From positions 1 through 12,804 of the forward strand of contig JABURN010000179.1 in the NCBI GenBank assembly GCA_014762585.1: a stretch of 12,804 nt of DNA, in the 5' to 3' direction. The stretch's first letter is position 1; each line of letters begins with the position of its first letter. Position numbers and translations under genes: made by a program. This DNA comes from Methylophaga sp. GTDB taxonomy: Bacteria > Pseudomonadota > Gammaproteobacteria > Nitrosococcales > Methylophagaceae. Below the pieces are notes generated by a model. It searched no databases and was not told where the DNA came from. It saw only the letters and a list, made by a program, of their open reading frames with translations. Below are positions 1-7,417 of the stretch, in pieces.

Positions 1-1
1 T

Positions 2-100
2 CTGGTCTGCTTGCTGTTTGTTCGCATCGGTTGGAGGCTGGTGGTTATTCGCAGCTGGATCAAGCGCCCCCACAAGCACAATTCACGCTCAGGCGTCTGA
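2..100 (+). CDS. 3' end of a membrane-protein gene, possibly DUF2062 family (partial)
   Basis: The plus-strand frame starting at base 2 is open from the window edge to a TGA at 98-100, giving 32 residues: a hydrophobic stretch ([16 protein letters not shown]) followed by a basic, hydrophilic tail ending RSGV. This looks like the last membrane segment and cytoplasmic tail of an inner-membrane protein. DUF2062 proteins are encoded beside lolC in Pseudomonas and relatives, and that neighbourhood is the main reason for the family suggestion; the fragment is too short to prove it. Its stop lies 12 bp inside the end of the convergent lolD, so the two genes share their 3' ends. A shadow frame is possible but less likely, given the hydrophobic-then-basic pattern and the tight tail-to-tail fit. 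Confidence 0.45.
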   Translation: MVCLLFVRIGWRLVVIRSWIKRPHKHNSRSGV

Positions 101-772
101 CTGTAAAACCCCGTCCATCAGGGTCATCGTCCGGTCCATTTTGGCGGCCAGCTCGGTGTCATGCGTGACTATCACCAGCGCGGTGCCCAGGTCTTTATTA
201 AGTTGTAACAACAGTTCAAAGATTGACTGTGCGGTGCGGTGATCCAGGTTACCGGTCGGTTCATCAGCCAGCAGGCAGGTGGGCTCGGTAATCAGGGCTC
301 TAGCCAGTGCTGCACGTTGCCTTTCACCGCCGGACAATTCGCCCGGTTTATGTTCCAGCCGGTGACCGAGGCCGACTCTGTCCAGTAATTCACGTGCCTT
401 CTGCTGCGCCGGCTTTGGCGCCATACCACCGATGACGAGGGGCATCGCCACATTCTCTACAGCAGTAAACTCCGGCAGAAGATGATGAAACTGATAGACA
501 AAGCCCAGTTGCTGATTGCGCAGCCGGCAGGCCGCTTTGTTGCCAAGGGCATGAATATCCTGGCCACTGACCAGCACTTTGCCCTGAGTCGGGTTGTCGA
601 GACCACCCAGAATATGAAGCAGGGTGCTTTTGCCGGAGCCCGAGCTGCCGACAATCGCCAGCCGGTCACCCCTGTTCACTTCAAGATTAATATTCTCCAG
701 TACATGGGTTTCCAGGCCACCATCGGTAAAGGACTTGGCCAGATTGCTGGCAGACAATACGGAATCAGTCAT
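89..772 (-). CDS. lolD: LolD, ATPase of the lipoprotein-releasing ABC transporter
   Basis: Cytoplasmic ATPase of the Lol exporter, which extracts outer-membrane lipoproteins from the inner membrane and passes them to LolA. At 227 residues it has the usual LolD length. All ABC motifs are visible: Walker A GSSGSGKS (42-49), Q-loop Gln94, signature [15 protein letters not shown] (146-160), Walker B CLLADEP (166-172) and H-loop His204. The segment around residues 91-110 ([20 protein letters not shown]) is typical of the LolD/MacB group. The start ATG overlaps the lolC stop by 8 bp, so the pair is translationally coupled in one transcript. No lolE follows: the gene ends tail-to-tail with a plus-strand gene. 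MacB-type or FtsE ATPases are alternatives, but pairing with a LolC-type permease argues for LolD. Confidence 0.96.
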   Translation of the reverse strand: MTDSVLSASNLAKSFTDGGLETHVLENINLEVNRGDRLAIVGSSGSGKSTLLHILGGLDNPTQGKVLVSGQDIHALGNKAACRLRNQQLGFVYQFHHLLPEFTAVENVAMPLVIGGMAPKPAQQKARELLDRVGLGHRLEHKPGELSGGERQRAALARALITEPTCLLADEPTGNLDHRTAQSIFELLLQLNKDLGTALVIVTHDTELAAKMDRTMTLMDGVLQSDA

Positions 773-2015
773 AACGAAGCGCCTCGGCCGGTTTCACCTG
801 GGCTGCGCGCCAGGAAGGGTAGAGCGTGGAAAGAATCGACAATACAAAAGCGGTGACGGCGATTACGCTGACATCGTTGTATTGCAGGTCTGAGGGCAGG
901 CTGCTGATGTAATAGACATCGGCAGGCAGGAACTGGTAGCCAATCAGGTTTTCCAGCTTGGCAATCAGGGTTTCGATATTCAGCGCCAGCAGGATACCGC
1001 CGATAACCCCCAGCGCGGTACCTATCAGGCCGATCAGCGTACCCTGAACCATAAAGATGCCCATGACCTTGCCCGGTGTCATACCCAGGGTTCTGAGGAT
1101 GGCGATATCGGCGCGTTTATCGGTGACCATCATCACCAGGGTGGAAACGATATTAAAAGCCGCCACGGCGACAATCAGCATCAGAATCACGAACATCACG
1201 GTTTTTTCCGTCTTTAGCGCACGGAAAAAGTTGGCGTGCTGATAAGTCCAGTCGGCGCCGCGATAATGGGTCGGCACATCCTGCATCACTGCTCTCAGCA
1301 GCTGCGGGGCGCGGAATACATCATCAAACTCGAGTCGCAGACCGGTGACACCCTGATTGGGAATTTTGAACAATTTGGCGGCATCACGGATATTCATCAC
1401 TGCCAGTGCGCTGTCGTATTCATACATACCGATTTCGAAAATACCGACCACAGTCAGGCGTTTGAGACGGGGAATGACCCCCGCTGGTGTCGGACTGACA
1501 TGCGGGGTAATCATGGTGATTTTATCGCCGGTGACGACGCCCATCGCCATCGCCAGATCTTTACCCAGCACAATGCCGAAACTGCCTTCTTCCAGCGCTG
1601 AAAGCTGACCCTGAACCACTTTGTCACCGATACTGGATACGGTCTGTTCCAATTCGACATCAATACCGCGAACCAGGGTGCCGCGAACGCGGTTGCCCTG
1701 ACTCAGCATCGCCTGACCTTCAACAAAGGGTGCCGAATCCTGCAAGTCCGGAAAGTCCTGAATCCGGGCCTGCAGACTCTGCCAGTCCTGCAGGGTGCCG
1801 TCCGCACCGGTAATAAAAGCGTGGGAGGTCATGCCCAGAATGCGTTCCTTCAGCTCTTTTTCAAAGCCGTTCATCACCGACAGTACGGTAATCAGGGCGG
1901 CAACGCCCAGGGCGACGCCGAGCATGGAGGTCAGAGAGATAAAGGAAATAAAGTGATTGCGGCGTTTAGCCCGGGTATAACGCGTGCCGATATAGAGGCT
2001 GAGCGGTCTGAACAT
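765..2015 (-). CDS. lolC: LolC/LolE-family permease of the lipoprotein-releasing system (possible LolF)
   Basis: Inner-membrane subunit of the Lol exporter. The 416-residue length and the N-terminus [20 protein letters not shown] are typical of LolC. Four membrane segments can be placed at about 24-48, 272-297, 318-346 and 382-402. The large periplasmic domain lies between the first and second, and the FtsX-type permease core spans the last three, including [16 protein letters not shown] (300-315). The C-terminus [10 protein letters not shown] matches the family ending. Only one permease gene is present next to lolD, so it may act as a homodimer in the manner of LolF, unless a lolE lies elsewhere. 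The start is chosen from the family N-terminus; no convincing Shine-Dalgarno precedes it. It lies 58 bp after rpiA, behind a hairpin, so it may have its own promoter or depend on readthrough. Confidence 0.93.
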   Translation of the reverse strand: MFRPLSLYIGTRYTRAKRRNHFISFISLTSMLGVALGVAALITVLSVMNGFEKELKERILGMTSHAFITGADGTLQDWQSLQARIQDFPDLQDSAPFVEGQAMLSQGNRVRGTLVRGIDVELEQTVSSIGDKVVQGQLSALEEGSFGIVLGKDLAMAMGVVTGDKITMITPHVSPTPAGVIPRLKRLTVVGIFEIGMYEYDSALAVMNIRDAAKLFKIPNQGVTGLRLEFDDVFRAPQLLRAVMQDVPTHYRGADWTYQHANFFRALKTEKTVMFVILMLIVAVAAFNIVSTLVMMVTDKRADIAILRTLGMTPGKVMGIFMVQGTLIGLIGTALGVIGGILLALNIETLIAKLENLIGYQFLPADVYYISSLPSDLQYNDVSVIAVTAFVLSILSTLYPSWRAAQVKPAEALRYD

Positions 2016-2032
2016 AGAGGCGCCAACTTTTA

Positions 2033-2065
2033 GAAAACGGGACCGGCCGCTTCATGCGGCCGGCC
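2033..2065 (-). terminator. Hairpin terminator after rpiA
   Basis: A perfect 8-bp GC-only stem, CCGGCCGC (2043-2050) against GCGGCCGG (2056-2063), encloses a 5-nt loop. Read on the minus strand it is followed by TCCCGTTTTCT, so the U-tract is short and interrupted. It lies between the rpiA stop and the lolC start and could end rpiA transcription, partly or fully. Confidence 0.65.
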
Positions 2066-2073
2066 TCAGGTTA

Positions 2074-2739
2074 TCAGGATTTTGCGTGAACGGTTTTGGT
2101 GCCGTCTTCGCTGCCGACCAGCAGGACATCTGCCGGGCGCATCGCAAACAGACCGTTAGTCACCACGCCGACGATATCGTTCAGGGTTTTTTCCAGCTTG
2201 ATAGGCTCCATGATGTCGAGACCGTGAACGTCAAGGATCACGTTGCCGTTATCAGTGATAAAGCCTTCGCGATAGACCGGCTGGCCACCCAGTTTGACGA
2301 TTTCACGCGCCACATAGCTACGCGCCAGCGGAATGACTTCGACCGGCAGCGGGAATTTACCCAATATGTCGACCTGTTTGCTGGCGTCGACAATACAAAC
2401 AAACTGCTTGCTCGCTGCGGCAATGATTTTTTCACGGGTCAGTGCACCGCCGCCGCCTTTGACCAGTTCCAGGTAGGCATTGGATTCATCCGCACCATCA
2501 ACATAGACTTCGATTTCATTACATTCATTTAAATCAAAGACTTTGATGCCATTAGCTTTGAGTTTCTCAGTGGAAGCTTCTGAGCTGGATACTGCGCCTT
2601 CGATACGACCCTTGATGGTCGCCAGGGCATCAATAAAGTGGTTGACGGTGGAGCCGGTACCGACACCGACAATGCCGTCACCCTTGATGTATTCCAGTGC
2701 TGCCCAGGCAGCCTGCTTTTTCATTTCATCAGCATTCAT
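2074..2739 (-). CDS. rpiA: Ribose-5-phosphate isomerase A
   Basis: Cytoplasmic enzyme interconverting ribose 5-phosphate and ribulose 5-phosphate in the non-oxidative pentose phosphate pathway. The 221-residue protein is close to E. coli RpiA (219). Its residues fall at the same numbers as in E. coli: phosphate-binding GTGST (27-31), SSSEAS (51-56), DGADE (81-85) with Asp81 and Asp84, [11 protein letters not shown] (94-104) with Lys94, and the catalytic base Glu103. A clear ribosome-binding site, AGAGGAAG, lies just upstream of the ATG. The gene is divergent from ilvA, as in Pseudomonas. A sigma70-like promoter with a perfect -10 lies in the gap. A GC-rich hairpin follows the stop. Confidence 0.98.
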   Translation of the reverse strand: MNADEMKKQAAWAALEYIKGDGIVGVGTGSTVNHFIDALATIKGRIEGAVSSSEASTEKLKANGIKVFDLNECNEIEVYVDGADESNAYLELVKGGGGALTREKIIAAASKQFVCIVDASKQVDILGKFPLPVEVIPLARSYVAREIVKLGGQPVYREGFITDNGNVILDVHGLDIMEPIKLEKTLNDIVGVVTNGLFAMRPADVLLVGSEDGTKTVHAKS

Positions 2740-2785
2740 ATGTGCTTCCTCTTGAATTCAGATTGCTTAAAAAATTATCCCGGCA

Positions 2786-2815
2786 ATTATAGAGATAAAT
2801 CAGCGTCAATGGTAA
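2786..2815 (-). promoter_or_regulatory. Predicted sigma70 promoter for rpiA
   Basis: On the minus strand, a perfect TATAAT (-10, plus coordinates 2786-2791) lies 18 nt from TTACCA (-35, 2810-2815, 4 of 6 matches). Transcription would start near 2779, leaving a leader of about 40 nt that carries the AGAGGAAG ribosome-binding site. A TTGACG also occurs nearby but lies only 12 nt from the -10, too close to serve as its -35. Confidence 0.5.
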
Positions 2816-2829
2816 CGTAAGCGGTTACG
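2816..2829. repeat. Dyad CGTAA-N4-TTACG in the rpiA/ilvA intergenic region
   Basis: A perfect 5-bp inverted repeat, CGTAA (2816-2820) and TTACG (2825-2829), sits directly next to the predicted rpiA -35 and about 48 bp before the ilvA start. An overlapping copy, GTAAC-N7-GTTAC (2812-2828), shares the same bases. The placement fits an operator affecting either gene, but a dyad this short can occur by chance and I recognise no known regulator consensus. Confidence 0.3.
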
Positions 2830-2876
2830 AGCCGTCTTTGTCGGCTTCACGGATTTTCATAACTGACTGAATTTGG

Positions 2877-4397
2877 ATGGCAATGCTCACTGCTTATGTA
2901 GAAAAGATCCTCAAAGCCCGGGTTTACGATGTGGCTCAGGAGACGCCGCTGGATGTGATGCCCAGGCTGTCAAAGCGCCTGAACAATACGATTCTGCTCA
3001 AGCGCGAGGATTTGCAGCCGGTGTTTTCGTTCAAGCTGCGCGGTGCCTACAACCGCATGAGCCAGTTAAGCGAAGCGGAGAAAGCCCGCGGTGTGGTGTG
3101 TGCGTCAGCCGGTAACCATGCCCAGGGTGTGGCGCTGGCTGCCCATAAAATGGGGATTTCCGCCATCATTGTCATGCCCAAAACGACGCCACCCATCAAA
3201 ATCGAAGCAGTGCGCGCACTCGGTGCGGAAATCAATCTGCATGGTAACAGCTATGACGATGCCGGTGCCTTTGCCAAAGATATTTCCGAAAAAGAAGGGC
3301 GGACTTTTATTCACCCCTATGACGATCCGGAGGTGATTGCCGGTCAGGGCACCATTGCGATGGAAATTATCCGTCAGCACCCGGACCCGCTGCATGCGAT
3401 TTTTGTCCCGGTCGGTGGTGGCGGTCTGATTTCAGGCATTGCAGCCTACGTCAAAGCTTTCTGGCCGGAAATTAAAATCATCGCCGTCGAGCCGGCTGAT
3501 GCTGCCAGCCTCAAAGCCGCACTGGAAGCTGATGAACGGGTCAAACTGGATCAGGTTGGCTTGTTTGCTGACGGCACCGCAGTGAGACAGGTCGGCGAAG
3601 AACCATTTCGAATCTGCCGTGAGACTGTCGATGAGGTAGTCACCGTTGACAGTGATGAGCTATGCGCGGCCATCATGGATATTTTCGAAGATACCCGCTC
3701 GATTGCCGAGCCATCCGGCGCTCTGGCTGTCGCCGGTGTCAAGAAATACCTGGCGCAGAATCCGATGCAGGACCAGCACATGGTAGTTATCGACAGTGGC
3801 GCCAATATCAATTTCGACCGTCTGCGTCACGTTGCCGAGCGTGCCGAAATCGGGGAACGCAGAGAAGTCTTGTTTGCCACCAAAATTGATGAAAAACCGG
3901 GCAGTTTCCAGCAGTTCTGCAAGTCACTGGGCGATCGGGGGATAACCGAGTTCAACTATCGTTATGCCGATGACCAACAGGCGCAGGTGTTTGTCGGTGT
4001 CCGCATTAACGGCAAGGATGAAGAGCGTCGGCAGCTGTTTGATTTGCTGGATAAAGGCGGCTACGAATGGGTCGACTTTACCGATAATGAGATGGCCAAG
4101 TTGCATATTCGTTACATGGTCGGTGGTCATGCACCACAGGTGACTGATGAGCGTCTGATCCGTTTTGAGTTTCCGGAGCGGCCGGGTGCTTTGCTGCGTT
4201 TTCTGACTCGTATCGGTAAGCGCTGGAACATCAGTCTGTTCCATTACCGTAACCATGGTGCGGCTTATGGCCGGGTGCTGGTCGGGATCCAAGTGCCGGC
4301 GGACTACGAGAAAGAGTTTCAGACTTTCCTCGATACCCTGGGCTACAGTTATTGGGAAGAGACCGATAATCCGGCTTACCCTTTGTTCCTGAAATAA
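2877..4397 (+). CDS. ilvA: Threonine ammonia-lyase (biosynthetic threonine deaminase)
   Basis: PLP enzyme converting L-threonine to 2-oxobutanoate and ammonia, the first committed step of isoleucine synthesis. The 506 residues match the long biosynthetic form (E. coli IlvA 514). The N-terminal catalytic domain (about 1-320) shows the PLP lysine in SFKLRGAY (Lys53), SAGNHAQG (77-84) and the glycine-rich phosphate loop PVGGGGLISG (178-187). The C-terminal part (about 327-500) holds two ACT-like repeats, each beginning near a PGS or PGA motif (REVLFATKIDEKPGSF; FEFPERPGALLRF), the family's isoleucine/valine regulatory region. This excludes the short catabolic TdcB type. The start is ATG 2877; ATG 2883, two codons on, is equally possible, as neither has a strong Shine-Dalgarno. 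It is transcribed away from rpiA and ends at a strong terminator. Confidence 0.97.
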   Translation: MAMLTAYVEKILKARVYDVAQETPLDVMPRLSKRLNNTILLKREDLQPVFSFKLRGAYNRMSQLSEAEKARGVVCASAGNHAQGVALAAHKMGISAIIVMPKTTPPIKIEAVRALGAEINLHGNSYDDAGAFAKDISEKEGRTFIHPYDDPEVIAGQGTIAMEIIRQHPDPLHAIFVPVGGGGLISGIAAYVKAFWPEIKIIAVEPADAASLKAALEADERVKLDQVGLFADGTAVRQVGEEPFRICRETVDEVVTVDSDELCAAIMDIFEDTRSIAEPSGALAVAGVKKYLAQNPMQDQHMVVIDSGANINFDRLRHVAERAEIGERREVLFATKIDEKPGSFQQFCKSLGDRGITEFNYRYADDQQAQVFVGVRINGKDEERRQLFDLLDKGGYEWVDFTDNEMAKLHIRYMVGGHAPQVTDERLIRFEFPERPGALLRFLTRIGKRWNISLFHYRNHGAAYGRVLVGIQVPADYEKEFQTFLDTLGYSYWEETDNPAYPLFLK

Positions 4398-4425
4398 AAA
4401 AGGCCTGCATCAGCAGGCCTTTTCT
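4398..4425. terminator. Bidirectional rho-independent terminator
   Basis: A GC-rich stem, GGCCTGC (4402-4408) against GCAGGCC (4413-4419), has a 4-nt ATCA loop and is flanked by an A-run on the left and TTTT on the right. It begins directly after the ilvA TAA and lies 13 bp before the stop of the convergent SIMPL gene. It has a U-tract on both strands and can serve both genes. Confidence 0.92.
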
Positions 4426-4437
4426 TGACGGGATTGT

Positions 4438-5130
4438 TTACTGCAGATTGAGCTGCACGCTGCCTCTGACTGTTAAAGTCACATCATTCTTACCGCCTGC
4501 CAGGGCTGCTGGTGCGCCCTTGCTCATGCTGTCTGAGGCCATCATTGTGGCACGTTCCATCATCGGTCTCGGCGAGAAATCGTTGCCATCGATCGACAGG
4601 TTCACCAGTTCGTAACCAGAGCGATCAAATTCGCCGGCGACGTCTCGTGCTTTGGATTTGAATTTGGCAATCGCCTCTTTCAGCAGTTCCTGTTTGACGG
4701 CTTCGGCTTTAGTGTCGGAAACCTGAAACTGCATCGACTGGATATTGGCCATGGAGCTGATATCGGCAATCAGCTGGCTCATCTGATCGAACTCACTGGT
4801 TTCCAGCGTCAATTGCTGAGAAACCTGCCAGGAAGTGATCTTGCCATCGTCGTATACAGGGCGGGTGTTATAGCTGGACGTTTCGGCTTCGATGGCTTTG
4901 AAGTTTTTGACTGCATCCAGCACCAGTGCGGTCTTCTGATTGACCAGATCGGTAAGTTTGGCCGGGTCACGACCGCTTTCAGTCACCTCAAGCCGCGTCA
5001 CCAGTTCGTCGTTCTCCACTTCGCGGCTTGCGCTGGCATCCAGATTGATAATGCCCAGCTGCATGGCATCATTTGCCTGAGCGAGAGGAGACAGCAGCAG
5101 TAGGGGAATCAGAACGAAAAAAGCTTTCAT
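4438..5130 (-). CDS. Secreted SIMPL-domain (DUF541, YggE-like) protein
   Basis: Predicted periplasmic protein of 230 residues. Residues 1-19 form a classical signal peptide (Lys2, hydrophobic core FFVLIPLLLLSPL, cleavage after AQA). The rest fits the SIMPL/DUF541 family: an opening beta strand with INLDASASREVENDE (28-42), a central SYNTRPVYDDGKITSWQVSQ, a helix rich in Lys and Ala (KAEAVKQELLKEAIAKFKSKA), and a C-terminal strand VTLTVRGSVQL. E. coli YggE, the best-known relative, is linked to oxidative-stress tolerance, but the biochemical role is unknown. A good ribosome-binding site (AAGGA) precedes the ATG. It appears monocistronic, sharing its terminator with ilvA. I see no confident promoter. 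Confidence 0.88.
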   Translation of the reverse strand: MKAFFVLIPLLLLSPLAQANDAMQLGIINLDASASREVENDELVTRLEVTESGRDPAKLTDLVNQKTALVLDAVKNFKAIEAETSSYNTRPVYDDGKITSWQVSQQLTLETSEFDQMSQLIADISSMANIQSMQFQVSDTKAEAVKQELLKEAIAKFKSKARDVAGEFDRSGYELVNLSIDGNDFSPRPMMERATMMASDSMSKGAPAALAGGKNDVTLTVRGSVQLNLQ

Positions 5131-5241
5131 AGTCAGTCCTTGTGAATTTGGCTTGTGGGAGTCAAGAGTATCTCAACTCGGGGCTGTTTTCATATATCAT
5201 GCTAGCCATTAGGCTGTGTCAGAACTGTGACCTGGGTGCGA

Positions 5242-5271
5242 AAACGGGCAGTTCACCAGCCGCTCCCGTTT
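5242..5271. repeat. Inverted repeat AAACGGG/CCCGTTT upstream of pgl
   Basis: A perfect 7-bp stem, AAACGGG (5242-5248) and CCCGTTT (5265-5271), encloses 16 nt and ends 33 bp before the pgl ATG. It could be a leader hairpin or an operator. It does not resemble the AT-rich HexR operator that controls glucose genes in other gammaproteobacteria. The surrounding 174-bp gap (5131-5304) shows no convincing -35/-10 pair on either strand. Confidence 0.3.
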
Positions 5272-5304
5272 CATCTTGAAAATAAGCAGTAATAGAGGAA
5301 ATTC

Positions 5305-6015
5305 ATGAAAGCAGAACAAAAGATCCTGCCGGACTCGGCCAGCCTGATTAACGCCGCCGCAGAGCATTTTGTCGCCACCGCACGGGCTGCTATCGCCAAG
5401 CGCGGTGTTTTCTATGTCGCTTTGGCCGGTGGTTCAACACCAAAAGGTCTGTACCAGAAACTGGCGACATCGCCGTTTGTCGAGCAGATTGACTGGTCAC
5501 GGGTCCACCTGTTTTTTGGTGACGAGCGCTGCGTACCGCCAACGCATGATGACAGTAACTTCAAAATGGCGCGTCAAGCGATGATCGATTTGGTGCCGAT
5601 CCCGGCTGAGAATGTGCACCGCATGCCCACCGAGAGTAACGAACCCGCGGATGTGGCCAAACGTTATGCTGAAACCATGCAGGAAGTGATGAACGGTGCG
5701 CCGTTTGATTTGCTGTTGCTGGGGCTGGGACCTGATGGCCACATCGCCTCTTTATTCCCGGAAACACCGGCGCTGGATGTGACCGACACGTTGACCACCA
5801 GCCTTTATGTGGAGAAATTTGATTCCTGGCGGGTGACCATGACCTATCCAGTCATTAATGCCGCACGTCAGGTTATCGTGTTTATCGCCGGTGAGGCTAA
5901 AGCCGAGATTGTCCGTGACATCACCGCTGATGCCGTCAGCGGGCTGCCGGTTCAGCGTCTGGCACCAGAGAACGATTATTACTGGTTTATGGATAAAGCC
6001 GCTGCCGGACAGTAA
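5305..6015 (+). CDS. pgl: 6-phosphogluconolactonase (DevB type)
   Basis: Cytoplasmic hydrolase converting 6-phosphogluconolactone to 6-phosphogluconate, the second step of the oxidative pentose phosphate and Entner-Doudoroff routes. At 236 residues it has the DevB/Pgl length. Family motifs are LAGGSTPKGLY (40-50), FFGDERCVPPTHDDSN (70-85), LGLGPDGHIASLFP (139-152) and WRVTMTYPVIN with Arg176. These separate it from glucosamine-6-phosphate deaminase, which shares the fold. AGAGGAA at 5294-5300 is a good ribosome-binding site. It is the first gene of a cluster with glk 2 bp downstream. The usual partner zwf is not in the window. Confidence 0.96.
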   Translation: MKAEQKILPDSASLINAAAEHFVATARAAIAKRGVFYVALAGGSTPKGLYQKLATSPFVEQIDWSRVHLFFGDERCVPPTHDDSNFKMARQAMIDLVPIPAENVHRMPTESNEPADVAKRYAETMQEVMNGAPFDLLLLGLGPDGHIASLFPETPALDVTDTLTTSLYVEKFDSWRVTMTYPVINAARQVIVFIAGEAKAEIVRDITADAVSGLPVQRLAPENDYYWFMDKAAAGQ

Positions 6016-6017
6016 TC

Positions 6018-6995
6018 ATGGCCTATCTGCTCGCAGCCGATATAGGAGGGACCAAGACGCTGATGCAGCTCAGCACGGCTGCGGGCGAAGTGATTCTGGC
6101 CGAGCGCTATTCAAGCGCTGACTACCCCGATTTTGAGCAGATGCTGTCGGCGTTTCTGACGCCGATTAGTGACCGCCGCGATATCACTGCCTGTTTTGCC
6201 GTAGCCGGTCCGGTGCAGGCTGATAGCGCCCGTGTGACCAATCTTCCCTGGCAGTTGAACAGCCTTGAAATCAAGGCCCGGTTTGATTTGAAACAGGTCT
6301 TGCTGTGCAATGATTTTGAGGCCGTCGGCTACGGTATCGAGAGCCTGAGTGAAGATGAGTTACTGGTGCTGCAGGCTGGTGATGAACGCCTCGGACCACG
6401 GGCCGTTATCGGCGCCGGCACTGGTCTGGGCCAGGCGTATCTGATTGCTAACGATAATGGCTGGCAGGTGTATCCGACCGAAGGGGGGCATAGCGATTTC
6501 GCCCCGGCAGACCGGACGCAGTTAAGATTGTTTGAGCACCTGCTGGAGCGTTTCGGTCATGTCTCCTATGAACGGGTGGTATCAGGCGAGGGACTGATTA
6601 CCATTTACAACTTCCTGCGTGATTACCGACAGCTGGAAGAAAATCCGGACTGCCGTGTTGCTATGGTCAACGACGATGGCGCCTATGCCATCAGTGTCTT
6701 CGCCCGCGACGGAGATCCACTGGCCTGTGAGGCGATGGCGATGTTTTTCAGCATCTACGGGGCGCAGGCCGGTAATCTGGCGTTGACGGTCATGCCCACT
6801 GCTGGACTCTACATCGCTGGCGGTATCGCCGCCAAAAACCTCGAGTTACTGGAGCAGTCGAATTTTCTTGAGGCTTTCAACAGTAAAGGGCGGATGCAGG
6901 ACTTGATGCAGGGCATCCCGGTCAAGCTCATTCTGCAACCGGAAGTCGGACTGAACGGCGCCCGCTTGCTGGCGGCCAAAGCGATGTATAATTAA
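6018..6995 (+). CDS. glk: Glucokinase (Glk, bacterial ROK-independent family)
   Basis: Cytoplasmic kinase that phosphorylates glucose to glucose 6-phosphate with ATP. The 325 residues are close to E. coli Glk (321). Visible motifs are the phosphate-binding loop AADIGGTKT (6-14), catalytic Asp99 in LLCNDFEAVGYG, ATP-loop IGAGTGLGQ (131-139), the glucose-contact segment TEGGHSDFAP (154-163) and SGEGL (189-193). The ATG lies 2 bp after the pgl stop with only a weak GGA ahead, so translation is probably coupled to pgl. Together with pgl it supplies early glucose catabolism, making glucose 6-phosphate and then handling the lactone after Zwf. Confidence 0.96.
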   Translation: MAYLLAADIGGTKTLMQLSTAAGEVILAERYSSADYPDFEQMLSAFLTPISDRRDITACFAVAGPVQADSARVTNLPWQLNSLEIKARFDLKQVLLCNDFEAVGYGIESLSEDELLVLQAGDERLGPRAVIGAGTGLGQAYLIANDNGWQVYPTEGGHSDFAPADRTQLRLFEHLLERFGHVSYERVVSGEGLITIYNFLRDYRQLEENPDCRVAMVNDDGAYAISVFARDGDPLACEAMAMFFSIYGAQAGNLALTVMPTAGLYIAGGIAAKNLELLEQSNFLEAFNSKGRMQDLMQGIPVKLILQPEVGLNGARLLAAKAMYN

Positions 6996-6997
6996 GT

Positions 6998-7378
6998 ATG
7001 AGCGACGAAAATAATCACATTCAAGTTGATGTAGAAACGACCTATCTGGATCAGGAATCCGATCCTGATAAAGCGCGCTATCTCTTTGCCTATACCATCA
7101 CCATCAAAAACCACAGCCAGGCTGCGGCAAGGCTTTTATCCCGTTATTGGAAGATCACCGGTGGCGATGGCCATGAGCAGGAAGTGGAGGGCGATGGCGT
7201 CGTGGGACTGCATCCTTACCTTGCTCCGGAACAGGAGTTTACATACACCAGTGCCGCCATGCTTGATACGCCGGTAGGCATGATGCAGGGCCATTACAAA
7301 ATGGTGGGAGATGATGGCGAGCAATTCAAAGTGGCTATTCCGGCCTTCACTCTGGCGGTACCCAGAACGCGGCACTGA
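6998..7378 (+). CDS. apaG: ApaG (Co2+/Mg2+ efflux-associated protein, DUF525)
   Basis: Small cytoplasmic beta-sandwich protein of 126 residues (E. coli ApaG 125). Matching features include YLFAYTITIKNHS (29-41), the WKITGGDGHEQEVEGDGVVG segment with its glycine-rich loop, PEQEFTYTSA and GMMQGHYKMVGDDGEQF near the C-terminus. E. coli ApaG (CorD) affects cobalt resistance and magnesium efflux, but its biochemical role is unsettled. The gene begins 2 bp after the glk stop. This setting is unusual, because apaG commonly lies with ksgA and apaH. Identity is secure; the reason for linkage with sugar genes is unknown. Confidence 0.95.
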   Translation: MSDENNHIQVDVETTYLDQESDPDKARYLFAYTITIKNHSQAAARLLSRYWKITGGDGHEQEVEGDGVVGLHPYLAPEQEFTYTSAAMLDTPVGMMQGHYKMVGDDGEQFKVAIPAFTLAVPRTRH

Positions 7379-7417
7379 ATCATCGCGGCGATCCGGGGCT
7401 TTGAGCATCAGGCCGCA

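Noticed and set aside
2238..2532. Open frames on both strands within rpiA
   Set aside because: They overlap a gene with complete catalytic residues and give no recognisable domain; they are shadow frames.
2763..2793. Possible plus-strand promoter for ilvA (TTGCTT with TATAGA)
   Set aside because: The spacer is 19 nt, both hexamers are weak, and the site overlaps the much better rpiA -10; not distinguishable from chance.
5190..5225. Possible minus-strand promoter for the SIMPL gene (CTGACA, 17-nt spacer, TGATAT)
   Set aside because: The -10 matches the consensus at only 3 of 6 positions, too weak to list.
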